Source: an uncultured Clostridia bacterium
GTDB lineage: Bacteria; Bacillota; Clostridia; Oscillospirales; Acutalibacteraceae
NCBI GenBank assembly: GCA_946407065.1
Contig: CAMJMQ010000018.1
Location: forward strand, 1 to 63,658
Reading direction: 5' to 3'
DNA length: 63,658 nucleotides
A program made the translations under genes and the position numbers. The notes beneath the pieces were generated by a model. It saw only the letters and a list, made by a program, of their open reading frames with translations, did no database searches and was not told the origin of the DNA. This document shows, one piece after another, positions 19,501 through 28,566 of this stretch (within the stretch, counting starts at the first letter, position 1; the number at the start of each line of letters is the position of its first letter).

Positions 19501-20230
19501 TGACGCGGGCGCGGACGCTCAGATCATTGTCATCAATAACCTGAGCGCCGAGGGAATTCAGCAGAGCGTAGAAAAATTTGCGCGCGAGCTGAAAACCGCC
19601 CAGATGGTCTTTATCCCCGGCGGCTTCTCCGGCGGCGACGAGCCCGACGGTTCGGCAAAGTTCATCACCGCCTTTTTCCGCAACGCGGCAGTCAAGGAGG
19701 GCGTGACCGATCTGCTCGACAACCGCGGCGGCCTGATGTGCGGTATCTGCAACGGCTTCCAGGCGCTGATCAAGCTCGGCCTGGTGCCCTACGGCAAGAT
19801 CATCGATACCGATGAGAACTGTCCGACCCTGACCTACAATACAATAGCACGTCACCAGAGCAGAATTGTTCGCACACGAGTGTGCTCGAATATGAGCCCG
19901 TGGCTGAGCCTGACCAACGTCGGCGATGTGTACAATGTGCCGATCTCGCACGGCGAGGGCAGATTCTTTGCAAGCGAAGAGTTGGTGAGAGAATTAGCCG
20001 CGCGCGGCCAGATCGCGACCCAGTATGTCGATCTGAACGGCAACGCGACCACCGACGTTCACTTCAACCCGAACAACTCCGTCTACGCGATCGAGGGTAT
20101 CACCTCGCCCGACGGCAGAGTGTTCGGCAAGATGGGACACTCCGAGCGCTGGAACAGCGGTCTGTATCAAAACGTGCCCGGCAACTATGACATCAAGATG
20201 TTTGAGTCGGCGGTCAAGTACTTCAAATAA
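16520..20230 (+). CDS. purL: Phosphoribosylformylglycinamidine synthase, fused PurL-PurQ
   Basis: The enzyme converts FGAR to FGAM using glutamine and ATP. Start is ATG 16520 after TTGGAGAGGTACGAAAT; the open frame upstream is repeat sequence. The 1236-residue protein is a single-chain type. It has an N-terminal PurS-like region, the synthase signature IDTYWSDHCRHTTF near residue 215, FKNETHNHPTEIEPFGGAAT near 315-335, and GIGSIGGKDSMSG in the second half. A class I glutaminase domain starts near residue 975. The glutaminase nucleophile is Cys1074 in GGLMCGICNG, with the His partner in ISHGEGRF. Bacillus uses separate PurS, PurL and PurQ chains, so the fusion is the enteric and clostridial form. 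Confidence 0.95.
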   Translation: MVYRVFVEKREGLQNEAKALLSEINDLLSIKSLTDVRVINRYDAENITEELFNYAVGAVFSEPQLDIATDELKIEEDATVFAVEFLPGQFDQRADSAAQCIQIISQGDRPTIRSAKVYVLSGDLTDAQIAAIKKYVINPVEAREAALEKPATLAVQYEIPTTVKTLDGFNQLDREGLAQFVADYGLAMDIDDIAFCQQYFQSEHRDPTITEIRMIDTYWSDHCRHTTFLTTIDSVKFEDDLLQKTYEEYISVRKQLGRTKPICLMDLATIAVRQLKKDGKLQKLDESEEINACTVKMEVEVDGKSEPWLLLFKNETHNHPTEIEPFGGAATCIGGAIRDPLSGRAYVYGAMRVTGAADPTVPVSETIEGKLPQRKIVTTAAQGYSSYGNQIGLATGIVDEIYHPGYAAKRMEIGAVIAAAPAENVRREVPAPGDVVILLGGATGRDGIGGATGSSKAHNAHSVETCGAEVQKGNAPEERKLQRLFRNREATRMIKRCNDFGAGGVSVAIGELADGLDIDLNAVPKKYEGLDGTELAISESQERMAVVVEPENVEAFLALAKEENLNACPVAVVKEEPRLTMTWNGNKIVDISREFLNSNGAEKHIDITPAAPKDYDKAISGTFTENMSALAADLNICSKRGLSERFDSTIGAGTVLMPFGGKNQLTPIQAMVQKVSVEKKNTDTVSLMAWGYNPLITEKSPYHGAYLAVVESVSKLIATGASFEDVYLTFQEYFEKPGTDGKRWGKPLAALLGAFKAQMDLGIGSIGGKDSMSGSFEDLDVPPTLVSFAVTTDKVQNIISPEFKAAGHKVILLAPATDENGLPETDSLIALYNKVTDLMRAGKVCAAYTPTIGGIAEAVMKSAFGNGFGFHFNNELALDKLFGYCYGAFLLEVTEDIDGALLIGTVTDDGKFTYGAEFVAENDILKVYEDKLEGVYSCNIADTKAPVETFSYDAKADMTVGQRITAHACAAKPKVLIPAFPGTNCEYDSAKAMADAGADAQIIVINNLSAEGIQQSVEKFARELKTAQMVFIPGGFSGGDEPDGSAKFITAFFRNAAVKEGVTDLLDNRGGLMCGICNGFQALIKLGLVPYGKIIDTDENCPTLTYNTIARHQSRIVRTRVCSNMSPWLSLTNVGDVYNVPISHGEGRFFASEELVRELAARGQIATQYVDLNGNATTDVHFNPNNSVYAIEGITSPDGRVFGKMGHSERWNSGLYQNVPGNYDIKMFESAVKYFK

Positions 20231-20282
20231 TCTGTTAATCGGCGGGGGGAGCGTTGCTTCCCGATGACTCAGTAAATGACAA

Positions 20283-20311
20283 ACAGCCTGCGGAGTGATT
20301 TCGCAGGCTGT
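20283..20311. terminator. Hairpin after purL (probable terminator, weak T-tract)
   Basis: ACAGCCTGCG and CGCAGGCTGT form a perfect 10-bp stem with a 9-base loop, about 50 bp after the purL stop. The following bases (AGCTGTAATAATG) are not a good T-run, so termination strength is uncertain. It separates the purine genes from the ribosomal promoter. Confidence 0.6.
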
Positions 20312-20442
20312 AGCTGTAATAATGATATTTGTCTTGTGTTTCTTCTGAGTACAGACACTATATATTGACAGCCTGTGCAAATTGCATAAAATTACACAAA
20401 AAATATCGTCGTATTTCTCAAATGTAAATTTTCTGTAATTTC

Positions 20443-20471
20443 TTGCATTTTCGTATCTTATATACTATAAT
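20443..20471 (+). promoter_or_regulatory. Sigma-A type promoter of the S10 ribosomal protein operon
   Basis: TTGCAT (20443-20448) and TATAAT (20466-20471) are separated by 17 bp, and the region upstream is A/T-rich. This is close to the vegetative consensus. Transcription would begin near 20478, giving an rpsJ leader of about 270 nt. Confidence 0.85.
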
Positions 20472-20477
20472 AAACCC

Positions 20478-20751
20478 TGCGTGACTGCACAAGATATGCG
20501 ATGAAGCGGGAGGTTGCAACGCGAAGGCGTTGGTTTTTCCGTGGAGTATGTCCGATTTTAAACCGGGCGAAAGAATAGTTTGAGCTTTTGATGACATTGG
20601 GGTTGCTATGTCATTACTGCGCCACTGTGCTTCCGGTTGCCGAAATTCGGCTATCGGCTTTTTTAACGGATGGGGTAGGAACACCCGGGCGGGTGTTTGG
20701 AAAGTTGAAGCGAAATGTCGCGCCCAACCAATATGATTAGGAGGCGAAGAT
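20478..20751 (+). promoter_or_regulatory. Structured 5' leader of the S10 operon, possible attenuator
   Basis: The leader has several hairpins: CAACGCG...CGCGTTG-like pairing near 20517, a GCCGA...TCGGC stem at about 20640-20660 followed by TTTTTT, and ACACCCGGGCGGGTGT shortly before rpsJ. The stem plus T-run looks like an intrinsic terminator inside the leader, which would allow attenuation. In proteobacteria the S10 leader is bound by L4; whether L4 acts here is inference. No open reading frame is evident. Confidence 0.55.
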
Positions 20752-21063
20752 ATGGCAGTCAAGGAAAAAATCAGAATCAGATTAAAGGGCTATGATCACC
20801 AGCTGGTCGATCAGTCCGCAGAGAGAATCGTAGCTACCGCTAAGCGTACCGGCGCGAGAGTATCGGGTCCTGTCCCGCTCCCCACCGAGAAGCAGGTCGT
20901 TACCATTCTGCGCGCTGTTCATAAGTATAAGGACAGCCGCGAGCAGTTCGAGATGCGCACCCACAAGCGCCTGATCGACATTTTGAGACCGTCCAATAAG
21001 ACAGTCGAGGCTCTTATGAGCTTAGAGCTCCCTGCCGGCGTTGAGATTGAAATCAAATTATAA
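20752..21063 (+). CDS. rpsJ: 30S ribosomal protein S10
   Basis: S10 of the 30S head, first gene of the operon. The 103-residue protein has the family pattern [28 protein letters not shown] and the RTHKRLIDI loop that packs into the head. The ATG follows TTAGGAGGCGAAGAT. S10 also takes part in transcription antitermination with NusB, which is family knowledge. A 105-bp gap with a small GTCGGCAAATGCCGAC hairpin precedes rplC. Confidence 0.98.
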   Translation: MAVKEKIRIRLKGYDHQLVDQSAERIVATAKRTGARVSGPVPLPTEKQVVTILRAVHKYKDSREQFEMRTHKRLIDILRPSNKTVEALMSLELPAGVEIEIKL

Positions 21064-21168
21064 TCCGTATTTAACCCAACCTATTATATAAAGATTATCT
21101 CAACCTACCACGCAGACAGGGTCATGTCGGCAAATGCCGACCAATAACCTAAAAGGAGGATATACAGA

Positions 21169-21801
21169 ATGCAGAAAGCATTAATCGGCAAGAAGATCGG
21201 TATGACACAGATCTTCGACGAAAAGGGAAAAGTAGTTCCCGTAACCGTAGTCGAGGCGGGCCCCTGTGTCGTTTCACAGGTCAAGACCGTTGAGACCGAC
21301 GGCTACACAGCCATCCAGATGGGCTACGGCGATGTAAAGCCGAAGCACGTCACAAAGCCCCTGCAGGGTCACTTCAAGAAGGCTGATGTAGCTCCCAAGA
21401 GAGTTCTTAAGGAATTCAGATTCGATGACTGCTCCGCTTATGAGCTGGGTCAGGTCATCAAGGCAGACGTATTTGAAACAGGTGACAAGGTCGACGTCAC
21501 GGGCAAGAGCAAGGGTAAAGGTTATGCCGGTGTGATCAAGCGCTGGAACTTCGCTCGACTCAAGGAATCTCACGGTACCGGCCCGAACGCTCGTCACGGC
21601 GGTTCCATGGGTGCTTGCTCCTCTCCCTCCAGAGTTTGGAAGGGTAAGAAGATGGCAGGCCACCTCGGCGCTGAGAAGGTCACCGTTCAGAATCTCGCCG
21701 TTGTCAAGATCGACGCTGAGGATAACCTCATCGCCATCAAGGGCGCCATCCCGGGCGCAAACGGCGGCTACGTTGTCATCAAAGACAGCGTAAAGGCTTA
21801 A
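21169..21801 (+). CDS. rplC: 50S ribosomal protein L3
   Basis: L3 is an early-assembling 23S rRNA-binding protein with a long loop that reaches the peptidyl transferase centre. The 210 residues include the N-terminal [25 protein letters not shown] pattern (read as consecutive short blocks) and the loop region [19 protein letters not shown] around residues 125-145. AAAAGGAGG precedes the ATG. L4 follows after 16 bp. Confidence 0.98.
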   Translation: MQKALIGKKIGMTQIFDEKGKVVPVTVVEAGPCVVSQVKTVETDGYTAIQMGYGDVKPKHVTKPLQGHFKKADVAPKRVLKEFRFDDCSAYELGQVIKADVFETGDKVDVTGKSKGKGYAGVIKRWNFARLKESHGTGPNARHGGSMGACSSPSRVWKGKKMAGHLGAEKVTVQNLAVVKIDAEDNLIAIKGAIPGANGGYVVIKDSVKA

Positions 21802-21817
21802 GGAAGGAGGAAATCAC

Positions 21818-22441
21818 ATGCCTAACGTACAGGTTGTTGATATGCAGGGCAAGAACGTAGGTTCCGTAGACCTTGCAGAATCGATTTTCGGCATCGAGCC
21901 GAACGCGGCTGTTATGCACCAGATGGTAGTCAGCTACCTCGCTAATCAGCGTCAGGGTACACAGTCCGCACTCACCAGAAGCGAAGTTTCCGGCGGCGGC
22001 AGAAAGCCCTGGAGACAGAAGGGTACCGGTCGTGCTCGTCAGGGTTCGACTCGCGCTCCCCAGTGGTACCACGGCGGCGTCGTATTTGCTCCTAAGCCCA
22101 GAGATTATCGTTTCTCTGTGAACAAGAAGGTAAAGAGACTCGCTATGAAGTCCGCTTTATCGAGCAAGGCTCAGGCGGAAGAGATCATCGTTATCGATTC
22201 GATCGCTTTCGATGAGATCAAGACCGCTAAGGCTGCCGCAATGCTCAAAGCCGTTGGCTCTGAGAAAAAGGCGCTTATCGTTCTGCCCGAGGTAGACGAA
22301 AAGGCGATCAAGTCCGCGCGCAACATCCCCGGTGTCAAGACCGCTCAGGTAAACGAGATGAACGTTTATGACATTCTCAATGCCGATAAGCTGATCATCG
22401 CGAAGGACGCGCTCACCAAGATCGAGGAGGTATACGCATGA
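21818..22441 (+). CDS. rplD: 50S ribosomal protein L4
   Basis: L4 lines the peptide exit tunnel through an extended loop. The 207-residue protein has the basic loop GGGRKPWRQKGTGRARQGS (about residues 58-76) and the globular ending with YDILNADKLIIAKDAL. In E. coli L4 also represses the S10 operon; the structured leader upstream makes similar control possible here. It overlaps rplW by 4 bp (ATGA). Confidence 0.98.
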   Translation: MPNVQVVDMQGKNVGSVDLAESIFGIEPNAAVMHQMVVSYLANQRQGTQSALTRSEVSGGGRKPWRQKGTGRARQGSTRAPQWYHGGVVFAPKPRDYRFSVNKKVKRLAMKSALSSKAQAEEIIVIDSIAFDEIKTAKAAAMLKAVGSEKKALIVLPEVDEKAIKSARNIPGVKTAQVNEMNVYDILNADKLIIAKDALTKIEEVYA

Positions 22442-22731
22442 TTGCTCAAGATATCGTCATCCGCCCCATCATCACTGAGAAGTCGATGCAGGACATTACC
22501 AAGAAGAAATATGTTTTCGAGGTAGCAAAGAAAGCTACTAAGATAGACGTCGCCAGAGCTGTAGAGGAGCTCTTCAAGGGCGCTAAGGTACAGAAGGTCA
22601 ACACCGTTCATGTACGCGGCCGTATGAAGAGACAGGGCCGTTTTGAGGGCTACACCCGTAGCTGGAAAAAGGCCTATGTACAGCTGACTGCCGACAGCAA
22701 ACCGATCGAGTTTTTTGAAGGCATGATGTAA
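22438..22731 (+). CDS. rplW: 50S ribosomal protein L23
   Basis: L23 sits at the tunnel exit and is a docking site for trigger factor and SRP. The 97-residue protein starts IAQDIVIRPIITEKSM, the typical N-terminus, and has the loop KVNTVHVRGRMKRQGR. It overlaps rplD by 4 bp. The gap to rplB is 242 bp, unusually long for this operon, and holds a repeat element. Confidence 0.97.
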   Translation: MIAQDIVIRPIITEKSMQDITKKKYVFEVAKKATKIDVARAVEELFKGAKVQKVNTVHVRGRMKRQGRFEGYTRSWKKAYVQLTADSKPIEFFEGMM

Positions 22732-22737
22732 GCCTGT

Positions 22738-22863
22738 GCGCCGAGGTCCGAAGCCCTCGGATAACGACGGACGAGGACTGAGCCGCAAAGTCGCGAACAG
22801 CGACGGAGCGGATCAGACGAGTAGGAGTTATACGAGGATCAGCGGAGGACAACGAGGCGTGAT
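22738..22863. repeat. Interspersed repeat between rplW and rplB (ribosomal-operon copy A)
   Basis: The segment starts GCGCCGAGGTCCGAAGCC and ends TTATACGAGGATCAGCGGAGGACAACGAGGCGTGA. The same two ends bound a longer insert between rpoA and rplQ (36330-36513). The interior differs. Copy A is purine-rich and has no long stem. The remaining bases up to rplB contain only the GAGGAGAGTG ribosome-binding site. Confidence 0.75.
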
Positions 22864-22973
22864 ATAGCCCACGTTTATGTGAGCTGTCAATTAACTTAAT
22901 ACTACTATCACAGGCAAGAATGTATGGGATGCGCCATCATCCCGCAAAGCCATCATGAGGAGAGTGAAATAAC

Positions 22974-23807
22974 ATGGCTATTAAGGTTTATAAGCCGACA
23001 ACAAACGCAAGACGTAATATGTCGGTTACGGATTACTCCGGACTTTCCAAGGTCGCTCCCGAAAAGAGCTTGCTCGAGCCTTTGAAGAAGAACAGTGGTC
23101 GTAACAGCTACGGCCGCATCACAGTTCGTCACAGAGGCGGCGGCAACAGGAGAAAATACCGTATTATTGATTTTAAGAGACAGAAATTTGACGTAGAAGG
23201 TATCGTTAAGACCATCGAGTACGATCCCAACCGCTCCGCGTTCATCGCGCTGGTCGAGTATGAGGACGGCGAAAAGGCGTACATCACCGCGCCCCAGGGT
23301 CTGAAGGTAGGCTACAAGGTCGTAGCCGGCGAGACCGCGGATATTAAGCCCGGTAACGCCCTTCCGCTCAAGAACATCCCCACCGGTACCTTTATCCATA
23401 ACGTAGAGCTTTATCCCGGCAGAGGCGCTCAGCTCGCTCGTGCCGCAGGTAACATGGCTCAGCTCATGGCTAAGGAAAACGGCTACGCACTTCTTAGACT
23501 GCCCTCCGGCGAATTAAGAAACGTACCCGAGACCTGCATGGCCACCATCGGCCAGGTCGGCAACATCGATCATGAGAACGTCAAGATCGGTAAGGCCGGT
23601 CGTAAGAGAAACATGGGTATTCGCCCGACCGTCCGCGGTTCTGTCATGAACCCGAATGACCACCCGCACGGTGGTGGTGAGGGTAAATCCCCTGTCGGCC
23701 GTCCCGGCCCTGTTACCCCGTGGGGTAAGCCGGCGCTCGGTTATAAGACCAGAAAATCCAACAAGGCGTCCGATAAGCTCATCGTAAGACGCAGAAACAG
23801 CAAGTAA
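22974..23807 (+). CDS. rplB: 50S ribosomal protein L2
   Basis: L2 supports subunit association and the peptidyl transferase centre. The 277-residue protein has [21 protein letters not shown] in its N-terminal OB-fold, [12 protein letters not shown], and the C-terminal signature [18 protein letters not shown] with the conserved histidine. Start ATG 22974 follows GAGGAGAGTGAAATAAC. rpsS follows after 24 bp. Confidence 0.98.
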   Translation: MAIKVYKPTTNARRNMSVTDYSGLSKVAPEKSLLEPLKKNSGRNSYGRITVRHRGGGNRRKYRIIDFKRQKFDVEGIVKTIEYDPNRSAFIALVEYEDGEKAYITAPQGLKVGYKVVAGETADIKPGNALPLKNIPTGTFIHNVELYPGRGAQLARAAGNMAQLMAKENGYALLRLPSGELRNVPETCMATIGQVGNIDHENVKIGKAGRKRNMGIRPTVRGSVMNPNDHPHGGGEGKSPVGRPGPVTPWGKPALGYKTRKSNKASDKLIVRRRNSK

Positions 23808-23831
23808 GGCAGAAAGGAAGGAACTTGATTT

Positions 23832-24104
23832 ATGAGTAGAAGTACGAAAAAAGGACCTTTTGTTCAGCCGGTGCTGCTCAAAAGAGTTCAGGAAATGAAC
23901 GAAAAGGGCGAGAAGAGAATTCTGAAGACCTGGTCCAGAAGCTCGACAATCTTCCCCGAATTTGTAGGACACACATTTGCTGTTCATGACGGCAGAAAGC
24001 ATGTTCCGGTATATGTCACCGAGGATATGGTAGGTCACAAGCTGGGCGAATTCGCTCCGACCCGTACCTTCCGCGGCCACGCCGGTTCCAAGACAAGTAA
24101 GTAA
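23832..24104 (+). CDS. rpsS: 30S ribosomal protein S19
   Basis: S19 forms part of the 30S head with S13. The 90-residue protein opens [12 protein letters not shown] and has [21 protein letters not shown] and [16 protein letters not shown], all standard for the family. GAAAGGAAGG precedes the ATG; rplV follows after 20 bp. Confidence 0.98.
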   Translation: MSRSTKKGPFVQPVLLKRVQEMNEKGEKRILKTWSRSSTIFPEFVGHTFAVHDGRKHVPVYVTEDMVGHKLGEFAPTRTFRGHAGSKTSK

Positions 24105-24124
24105 GGCAAAGGAGAGTACAGAGA

Positions 24125-24460
24125 ATGGAAAGTAAGGCATATTTGAATTATGTCCGTATCTCACCTCGCAAGGTTTCCGTTGTACTGAACCTCATCAGAG
24201 GTAAGGACGCAAAGCTCGCGAAGGCTATTCTTGAGCAGACTCCCAAGGCCGCTTGCGAGCCGCTGTTAAAGCTGCTCAAGTCCGCTGTAGCAAATGCTGA
24301 GAATAACCACGATATGGATGTGGCAAGTCTTTACGTAGCCGAGTGCTATGTAAACCAGGGCCCCACACTCAAGCGTATCCGTCCCCGCGCACAGGGCAGA
24401 GCCTTCCGCATTGATAAGAAGACCTCGCACATCACCCTGGTGCTCAAGGAAAGAGAATAA
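24125..24460 (+). CDS. rplV: 50S ribosomal protein L22
   Basis: L22 lines the exit tunnel with a long beta-hairpin and is a site of macrolide resistance mutations. The 111 residues include [20 protein letters not shown] near the start and the hairpin [20 protein letters not shown] near residues 78-97. The spacing to rpsC is 12 bp with a GGAGG site. Confidence 0.98.
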   Translation: MESKAYLNYVRISPRKVSVVLNLIRGKDAKLAKAILEQTPKAACEPLLKLLKSAVANAENNHDMDVASLYVAECYVNQGPTLKRIRPRAQGRAFRIDKKTSHITLVLKERE

Positions 24461-24472
24461 GGAGGTAGAGTT

Positions 24473-25213
24473 ATGGGCCAGAAAGTTAATCCGCACGGTT
24501 TACGTGTAGGTATCATCAAAGATTGGGATTCCCGTTGGTTTGCTGATAAGAAGCACTTCGGCGATACACTGGTTGAGGACTATCACCTCCGCCGTGATCT
24601 GAAGAAGCAGCTCGCCGCGGCAGGTGTTCCCAAGATCGAAATCGAGAGAGACGGCAAGAAGATCCGTATTCACATCCACTGCGCAAAGCCCGGTATGATC
24701 ATCGGTAAGGGCGGCTCGGAAATCGAGAAGCTCCGCGCTCAGTGTGAGAAGAAGCTCGGCAAACCCGTCGCTATCAATATCATTGAAGTCAAGAACCCCG
24801 ACCTCAACGCACAGCTCGTCGCAGAGAGCATCGCTTCCCAGCTCGAGAGAAGAATTTCCTTCCGCCGCGCGATGAAGCAGTCCATCGGCAGAGCAATGCG
24901 TCTGGGCGCTAAGGGTATCAAGACACAGTGCTCCGGTCGTCTGGGCGGCGCTGAGATCGCACGAAGTGAGCAGTACCATGAGGGTACTATCCCGCTGCAG
25001 ACCCTGCGTGCCGATATCGACTACGGTTTTGCCGAGGCGAACACCACCTACGGTAAGATCGGCGTCAAGGTTTGGCTGTATCGCGGTGAGGTCCTCAGAG
25101 ACAACGCCGGCAGCCAGCAGCGCAGAGAAAGACGCGAGAGACGCGGGGACAGACGCGACAACCGCGGCGAGAGAAGACCCCGCAGAGATAATAGGGAAGG
25201 GGGCAGAAAATAA
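24473..25213 (+). CDS. rpsC: 30S ribosomal protein S3 with a basic Arg-rich tail
   Basis: S3 lies at the mRNA entry channel and has helicase-assisting basic residues. The protein has the N-terminal [13 protein letters not shown], the KH-domain GXXG loop in [12 protein letters not shown], and the C-terminal [15 protein letters not shown]. At 246 residues it is longer than the Bacillus protein because of a final stretch of about 30 residues made of Arg, Asp, Gly and Glu. Such tails are common in Clostridia. The stop overlaps the rplP start by one base (TAATG). Confidence 0.97.
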   Translation: MGQKVNPHGLRVGIIKDWDSRWFADKKHFGDTLVEDYHLRRDLKKQLAAAGVPKIEIERDGKKIRIHIHCAKPGMIIGKGGSEIEKLRAQCEKKLGKPVAINIIEVKNPDLNAQLVAESIASQLERRISFRRAMKQSIGRAMRLGAKGIKTQCSGRLGGAEIARSEQYHEGTIPLQTLRADIDYGFAEANTTYGKIGVKVWLYRGEVLRDNAGSQQRRERRERRGDRRDNRGERRPRRDNREGGRK

Positions 25214-25629
25214 TGCTGATGCCTAAGCGTGTGAAGTACAGAAGAGTTCACAGAGGCAGAATGACAGGCCGCGCCTACAGAGGTAACAAGGTCACCTACG
25301 GTGAGTTCGGTCTCCAGGCATTAGAGCCTGCATGGATTACTTCCAACCAGATCGAGGCAGCCCGTGTCGCCATGACCCGTTACTGCAAGAGATTCGGTAA
25401 AGTTTGGATCAAGATTTTCCCCGATAAGCCGGTTACAGCGAAGCCCGCTGAGACCCGAATGGGTTCCGGTAAGGGTTCACCCGAGTATTGGGTAGCTGTC
25501 GTCAAGCCCGACAGAGTAATGTTCGAGATCGCCGGTGTTCCGGAAGAGACAGCAAGAGAGGCGATGCGCTTAGCGGCTGCCAAGCTGCCGATCAAGTGCA
25601 AGTTCATTAAGAAGGAAGAGGAGGTTTAA
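25213..25629 (+). CDS. rplP: 50S ribosomal protein L16
   Basis: L16 binds near the A-site tRNA elbow. The 138-residue protein starts [17 protein letters not shown], the usual L16 N-terminus, so the ATG at 25213 is preferred over the one two codons on. [17 protein letters not shown] and [16 protein letters not shown] are typical. It overlaps rpsC by one base. Confidence 0.98.
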   Translation: MLMPKRVKYRRVHRGRMTGRAYRGNKVTYGEFGLQALEPAWITSNQIEAARVAMTRYCKRFGKVWIKIFPDKPVTAKPAETRMGSGKGSPEYWVAVVKPDRVMFEIAGVPEETAREAMRLAAAKLPIKCKFIKKEEEV

Positions 25630-25631
25630 GC

Positions 25632-25829
25632 ATGACTGCTAAGGAATTAAGAGATTTAACCCCGAGCGAGCTCGAGCTTAAACTGAAGGAGCTCAAGGAG
25701 GAGCTCTTCAATCTTCGTTTCCAGCTTGCTATCAACCAGCTCGAGAACCCGATGCGTATTACTGCGGTCAAGAGAGATATCGCGCGCGTTTCTACCGTGA
25801 TGCGCGAGCTCGCTGACCGGGAAGCATAA
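25632..25829 (+). CDS. rpmC: 50S ribosomal protein L29
   Basis: L29 is a small two-helix protein near the tunnel exit. The 65 residues show the family pattern of N-terminal acidic [20 protein letters not shown], then [17 protein letters not shown] and the closing helix. It starts 2 bp after rplP with GAAGAGGAGG overlapping the previous stop region. Confidence 0.98.
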   Translation: MTAKELRDLTPSELELKLKELKEELFNLRFQLAINQLENPMRITAVKRDIARVSTVMRELADREA

Positions 25830-25840
25830 GGAGGTAAACC

Positions 25841-26098
25841 ATGAGCGATAGAAATATGAGAAAGACTCTCATCGGTCGCGTTGCTTCCGATAAGATGGAT
25901 AAGACCATTGTCGTAGCGATCGAGGACAGCGTAAAGCATAAGCTTTACAACAAGGTTATCAAGCGCACCATCCGCGTCAAGGCTCACGATGAAAAGAATG
26001 AGGCTCGCGTAGGTGACCGCGTTAAGATCATGGAGACGCGTCCCCTCTCTAAGGATAAGAGATGGAGACTCGTCGAGATCGTCGAAAAAGCGAAATAA
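25841..26098 (+). CDS. rpsQ: 30S ribosomal protein S17
   Basis: S17 is an OB-fold protein of the 30S body. The 85-residue chain has [19 protein letters not shown] near the start and [18 protein letters not shown] near the end, both diagnostic. AAGGAGG precedes the ATG at 25841. Confidence 0.98.
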   Translation: MSDRNMRKTLIGRVASDKMDKTIVVAIEDSVKHKLYNKVIKRTIRVKAHDEKNEARVGDRVKIMETRPLSKDKRWRLVEIVEKAK

Positions 26099-26120
26099 GT
26101 TCTTGAGAGGAGATTAACAC

Positions 26121-26489
26121 ATGATTCAACAGCAAACTTATCTCAAGGTCGCCGACAACACCGGTGCAAAAGAACTTATGTGCATTCGTGTACTCGGCGG
26201 TACCAGGAGAAGATATGCCAACATCGGCGACGTTATCGTTGCTTCTGTTAAGAAGGCTGCGCCCGGCGGCGTAGTAAAGAAGGGTGATGTCGTTCGCGCG
26301 GTCGTCGTTCGCTCCGCTAAGGGCGTTCGCCGCGAGGACGGTACCTACATCCGTTTCGACGAGAATGCAGCCGTTATCATCAAGGAAGATAAGAACCCGC
26401 GCGGTACTCGTATCTTCGGACCGGTAGCAAGAGAGCTTCGTGACAAGGATTACATGAAGATCCTCTCCCTCGCTCCGGAAGTACTTTAA
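26121..26489 (+). CDS. rplN: 50S ribosomal protein L14
   Basis: L14 contacts the 30S subunit and the RsfS/RsfA silencing factor. The 122 residues begin [20 protein letters not shown] and contain [19 protein letters not shown] and [13 protein letters not shown]. All are typical of the family. GAGAGGAGATTAACAC precedes the ATG. Confidence 0.98.
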   Translation: MIQQQTYLKVADNTGAKELMCIRVLGGTRRRYANIGDVIVASVKKAAPGGVVKKGDVVRAVVVRSAKGVRREDGTYIRFDENAAVIIKEDKNPRGTRIFGPVARELRDKDYMKILSLAPEVL

Positions 26490-26503
26490 TGGAGGTGTCA
26501 TAA

Positions 26504-26821
26504 ATGAATAAAGTTCATGTTAAAACCGGTGACACCGTAGTAGTTTTGAGCGGTAAAGACAAGGGCAAGAAGGGCAAGGTGCTCGCGGTATCTCCCAAAG
26601 AGGGCAAGGTTATCGTAGAGAAGATCAACATCGTCTCTAAGCACATCAAGCCCCGCCGTATGGGCGAGCCCGGCGGCATCATCAAGGCTGAGGGCGCTAT
26701 GTACGCATCCAAGGTCCAGATCGTTTGCCCCCGCTGCAAGAAGCCGACCCGCGTAGGCCACAAGCTCTACGAGGACGGCACCAAGAGCCGTATCTGCGTT
26801 AAGTGCGGCGAAGCACTGTAA
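26504..26821 (+). CDS. rplX: 50S ribosomal protein L24
   Basis: L24 is an assembly initiator with an N-terminal KOW motif ([20 protein letters not shown]). The 105-residue protein also has the four-cysteine CPRCKKPTR...CVKCGEAL zinc-ribbon-like end seen in many Firmicutes. GGAGGTGTCATAA precedes the ATG. Confidence 0.97.
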   Translation: MNKVHVKTGDTVVVLSGKDKGKKGKVLAVSPKEGKVIVEKINIVSKHIKPRRMGEPGGIIKAEGAMYASKVQIVCPRCKKPTRVGHKLYEDGTKSRICVKCGEAL

Positions 26822-26835
26822 GGAGGACGGAAGAA

Positions 26836-27375
26836 ATGGCAAGACTGAAAAAGTTTTATGCTGAGGAAGTTGCACCTGCTCTGATGAAGAAGTTCTCTTA
26901 CAAGAGTGTGATGCAGATCCCGAAGCTCGATAAGATCGTAGTAAACGTAGGCGCGGGCGAGGTCAAGGACAACGCGAAGGCGATGGACGCGATCCTCTCC
27001 GATCTGGCTCAGATCACGGGTCAGAAGGCGCATATCTGCAAGGCGAGAAAGTCCGTTGCGAACTTCAAGCTGCGTGAAGGTATGCCCATCGGCGCCAAGG
27101 TCACCCTCAGAGGCGAGCGTATGTATGAGTTCCTCGACAGACTCTTCAACGTAGCGCTGCCCAGAGTACGTGACTTCCGCGGTATCAACCCCAACTCCTT
27201 CGACGGCAGAGGCAACTATGCCCTGGGTCTGAAGGAACAGCTGATCTTCCCGGAGATCGACTACGATAAGATCGACAAGGTTCGCGGTATGGATATCGTT
27301 TTCGTTACCACCGCACAGAACGATGAAGAAGCACGCGAGCTGCTCACGCTGATGGGCGCTCCGTTCGAGAAGTAA
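26836..27375 (+). CDS. rplE: 50S ribosomal protein L5
   Basis: L5 carries 5S rRNA into the central protuberance. I start at ATG 26836 ([14 protein letters not shown]), after GGAGGACGGAAGAA; longer frames overlap rplX. The 179-residue protein has [14 protein letters not shown], the P-site loop [19 protein letters not shown], and [17 protein letters not shown] at the C-terminus. Confidence 0.98.
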   Translation: MARLKKFYAEEVAPALMKKFSYKSVMQIPKLDKIVVNVGAGEVKDNAKAMDAILSDLAQITGQKAHICKARKSVANFKLREGMPIGAKVTLRGERMYEFLDRLFNVALPRVRDFRGINPNSFDGRGNYALGLKEQLIFPEIDYDKIDKVRGMDIVFVTTAQNDEEARELLTLMGAPFEK

Positions 27376-27387
27376 GGAGGGATTGTT

Positions 27388-27573
27388 GTGGCAAAGACTG
27401 CTATGAAGAATAAGCAGAAGAGAAAGCAGAAGTTCTCTACTCGCGAATACACACGTTGCAAGATATGCGGTAGACCACACGCCTACCTTCGTAAGTTTGG
27501 CGTATGCCGTATTTGTTTCCGTGAGCTCGCTTACAAGGGCGAGATCCCGGGCGTTAAGAAAGCAAGCTGGTAA
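27388..27573 (+). CDS. rpsN: 30S ribosomal protein S14, zinc-binding type (S14Z)
   Basis: S14 of the 30S head in its short, zinc-binding form of 61 residues. Cys24, Cys27, Cys40 and Cys43 form the CKIC...CRIC site. The start codon is GTG at 27388 after AAGGAGGGATTGTT, reading [10 protein letters not shown]. The zinc form is usual in Clostridia. Confidence 0.97.
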   Translation: MAKTAMKNKQKRKQKFSTREYTRCKICGRPHAYLRKFGVCRICFRELAYKGEIPGVKKASW

Positions 27574-27591
27574 GCAGGGAGGATTTAAGTT

Positions 27592-27990
27592 ATGCAAATT
27601 ACTGATACTATCGCTGATTTACTGACACGAATCCGTAATGCTAACTCAGCGAAGCACGACACTGTTCAGATCCCCGCGTCCAACATGAAGAAGGCGATCT
27701 GCCAGATCCTGGTTGACGAGGGTTATATCAAGAGTTTCTCCGTAGAGGAGGACGGCAAGCAGGGCGTCATCACCGTGACCCTGAAGTATCTGGAGGGCAA
27801 GCAGCCCGTCATTCAGGGCTTACGCCGTGTATCTAAGCCCGGCCTGCGTATTTACAGCAGCGTTGAGGATATGCCCAAGGTCATGAAGGGCCTTGGTATC
27901 GCCATCATCTCGACCTCTAAGGGCGTGATGACCGACCGTGAAGCCAGAAAGCAGAACGTCGGCGGCGAGGTACTCGCGTTCATTTGGTAA
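27592..27990 (+). CDS. rpsH: 30S ribosomal protein S8
   Basis: S8 organises the central domain of 16S rRNA; in E. coli it also represses the spc operon. The 132 residues start [18 protein letters not shown] and end with the signature [35 protein letters not shown] precedes the ATG. Confidence 0.98.
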   Translation: MQITDTIADLLTRIRNANSAKHDTVQIPASNMKKAICQILVDEGYIKSFSVEEDGKQGVITVTLKYLEGKQPVIQGLRRVSKPGLRIYSSVEDMPKVMKGLGIAIISTSKGVMTDREARKQNVGGEVLAFIW

Positions 27991-28005
27991 GAAGGAGGTG
28001 CGATC

Positions 28006-28545
28006 ATGTCTCGAATTGGAAGAAAACCTATAAATATTCCCGCCGGTGTCGAAGCAAAATTCGAAAACGGTGTTATCACAGTCAAGGGTCCCAAGGGTAC
28101 TTTGACCCAGAAGATCCATCCTAACATGGCTGTAGAAATCAATGGGGCAGTCATCGAGGTAAAGCGTCCGGACGATGAGAAGCTCAACCGCTCTCTGCAC
28201 GGCCTTTCCCGTACCATCATCCACAATATGATCGTAGGCGTTACCGAGGGCTACAAGAAGGAGCTCGAGGTCAACGGCGTCGGCTACCGTGTTCAGAAGC
28301 AGGGCAAGCAGCTCGTCATGAACATCGGCTACAGCCACCAGGTCATCATGGAGGATACCGAGGACATCACCATCGAAGTCCCCAACCCCAACAGCATCAT
28401 CATCCACGGCATTGATAAGCAAAAGGTAGGTCAGTTTGCTGCCGAGGTCAGAGAGAAACGTCCGCCGGAGCCTTATAAGGGTAAGGGCATCAAGTATGCC
28501 GGTGAGTATATCCGCCGTAAGGAAGGCAAGGCCGGTAAGGCTTAA
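28006..28545 (+). CDS. rplF: 50S ribosomal protein L6
   Basis: L6 lies at the base of the L7/L12 stalk. The 179-residue protein has two related domains. It begins MSRIGRKPINIPAGVEAKFE and has the second-domain signature RKKRPPEPYKGKGIKY in the form REKRPPEPYKGKGIKYAGEY. AAGGAGGTGCGATC precedes the ATG. Confidence 0.98.
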   Translation: MSRIGRKPINIPAGVEAKFENGVITVKGPKGTLTQKIHPNMAVEINGAVIEVKRPDDEKLNRSLHGLSRTIIHNMIVGVTEGYKKELEVNGVGYRVQKQGKQLVMNIGYSHQVIMEDTEDITIEVPNPNSIIIHGIDKQKVGQFAAEVREKRPPEPYKGKGIKYAGEYIRRKEGKAGKA

Positions 28546-28566
28546 TCAAAGGAGTGAAATAAACAA

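Noticed and set aside
22864..22973. A possible small gene between the rplW repeat and rplB
   Set aside because: No frame with a start and ribosome-binding site exists; the only such site belongs to rplB.
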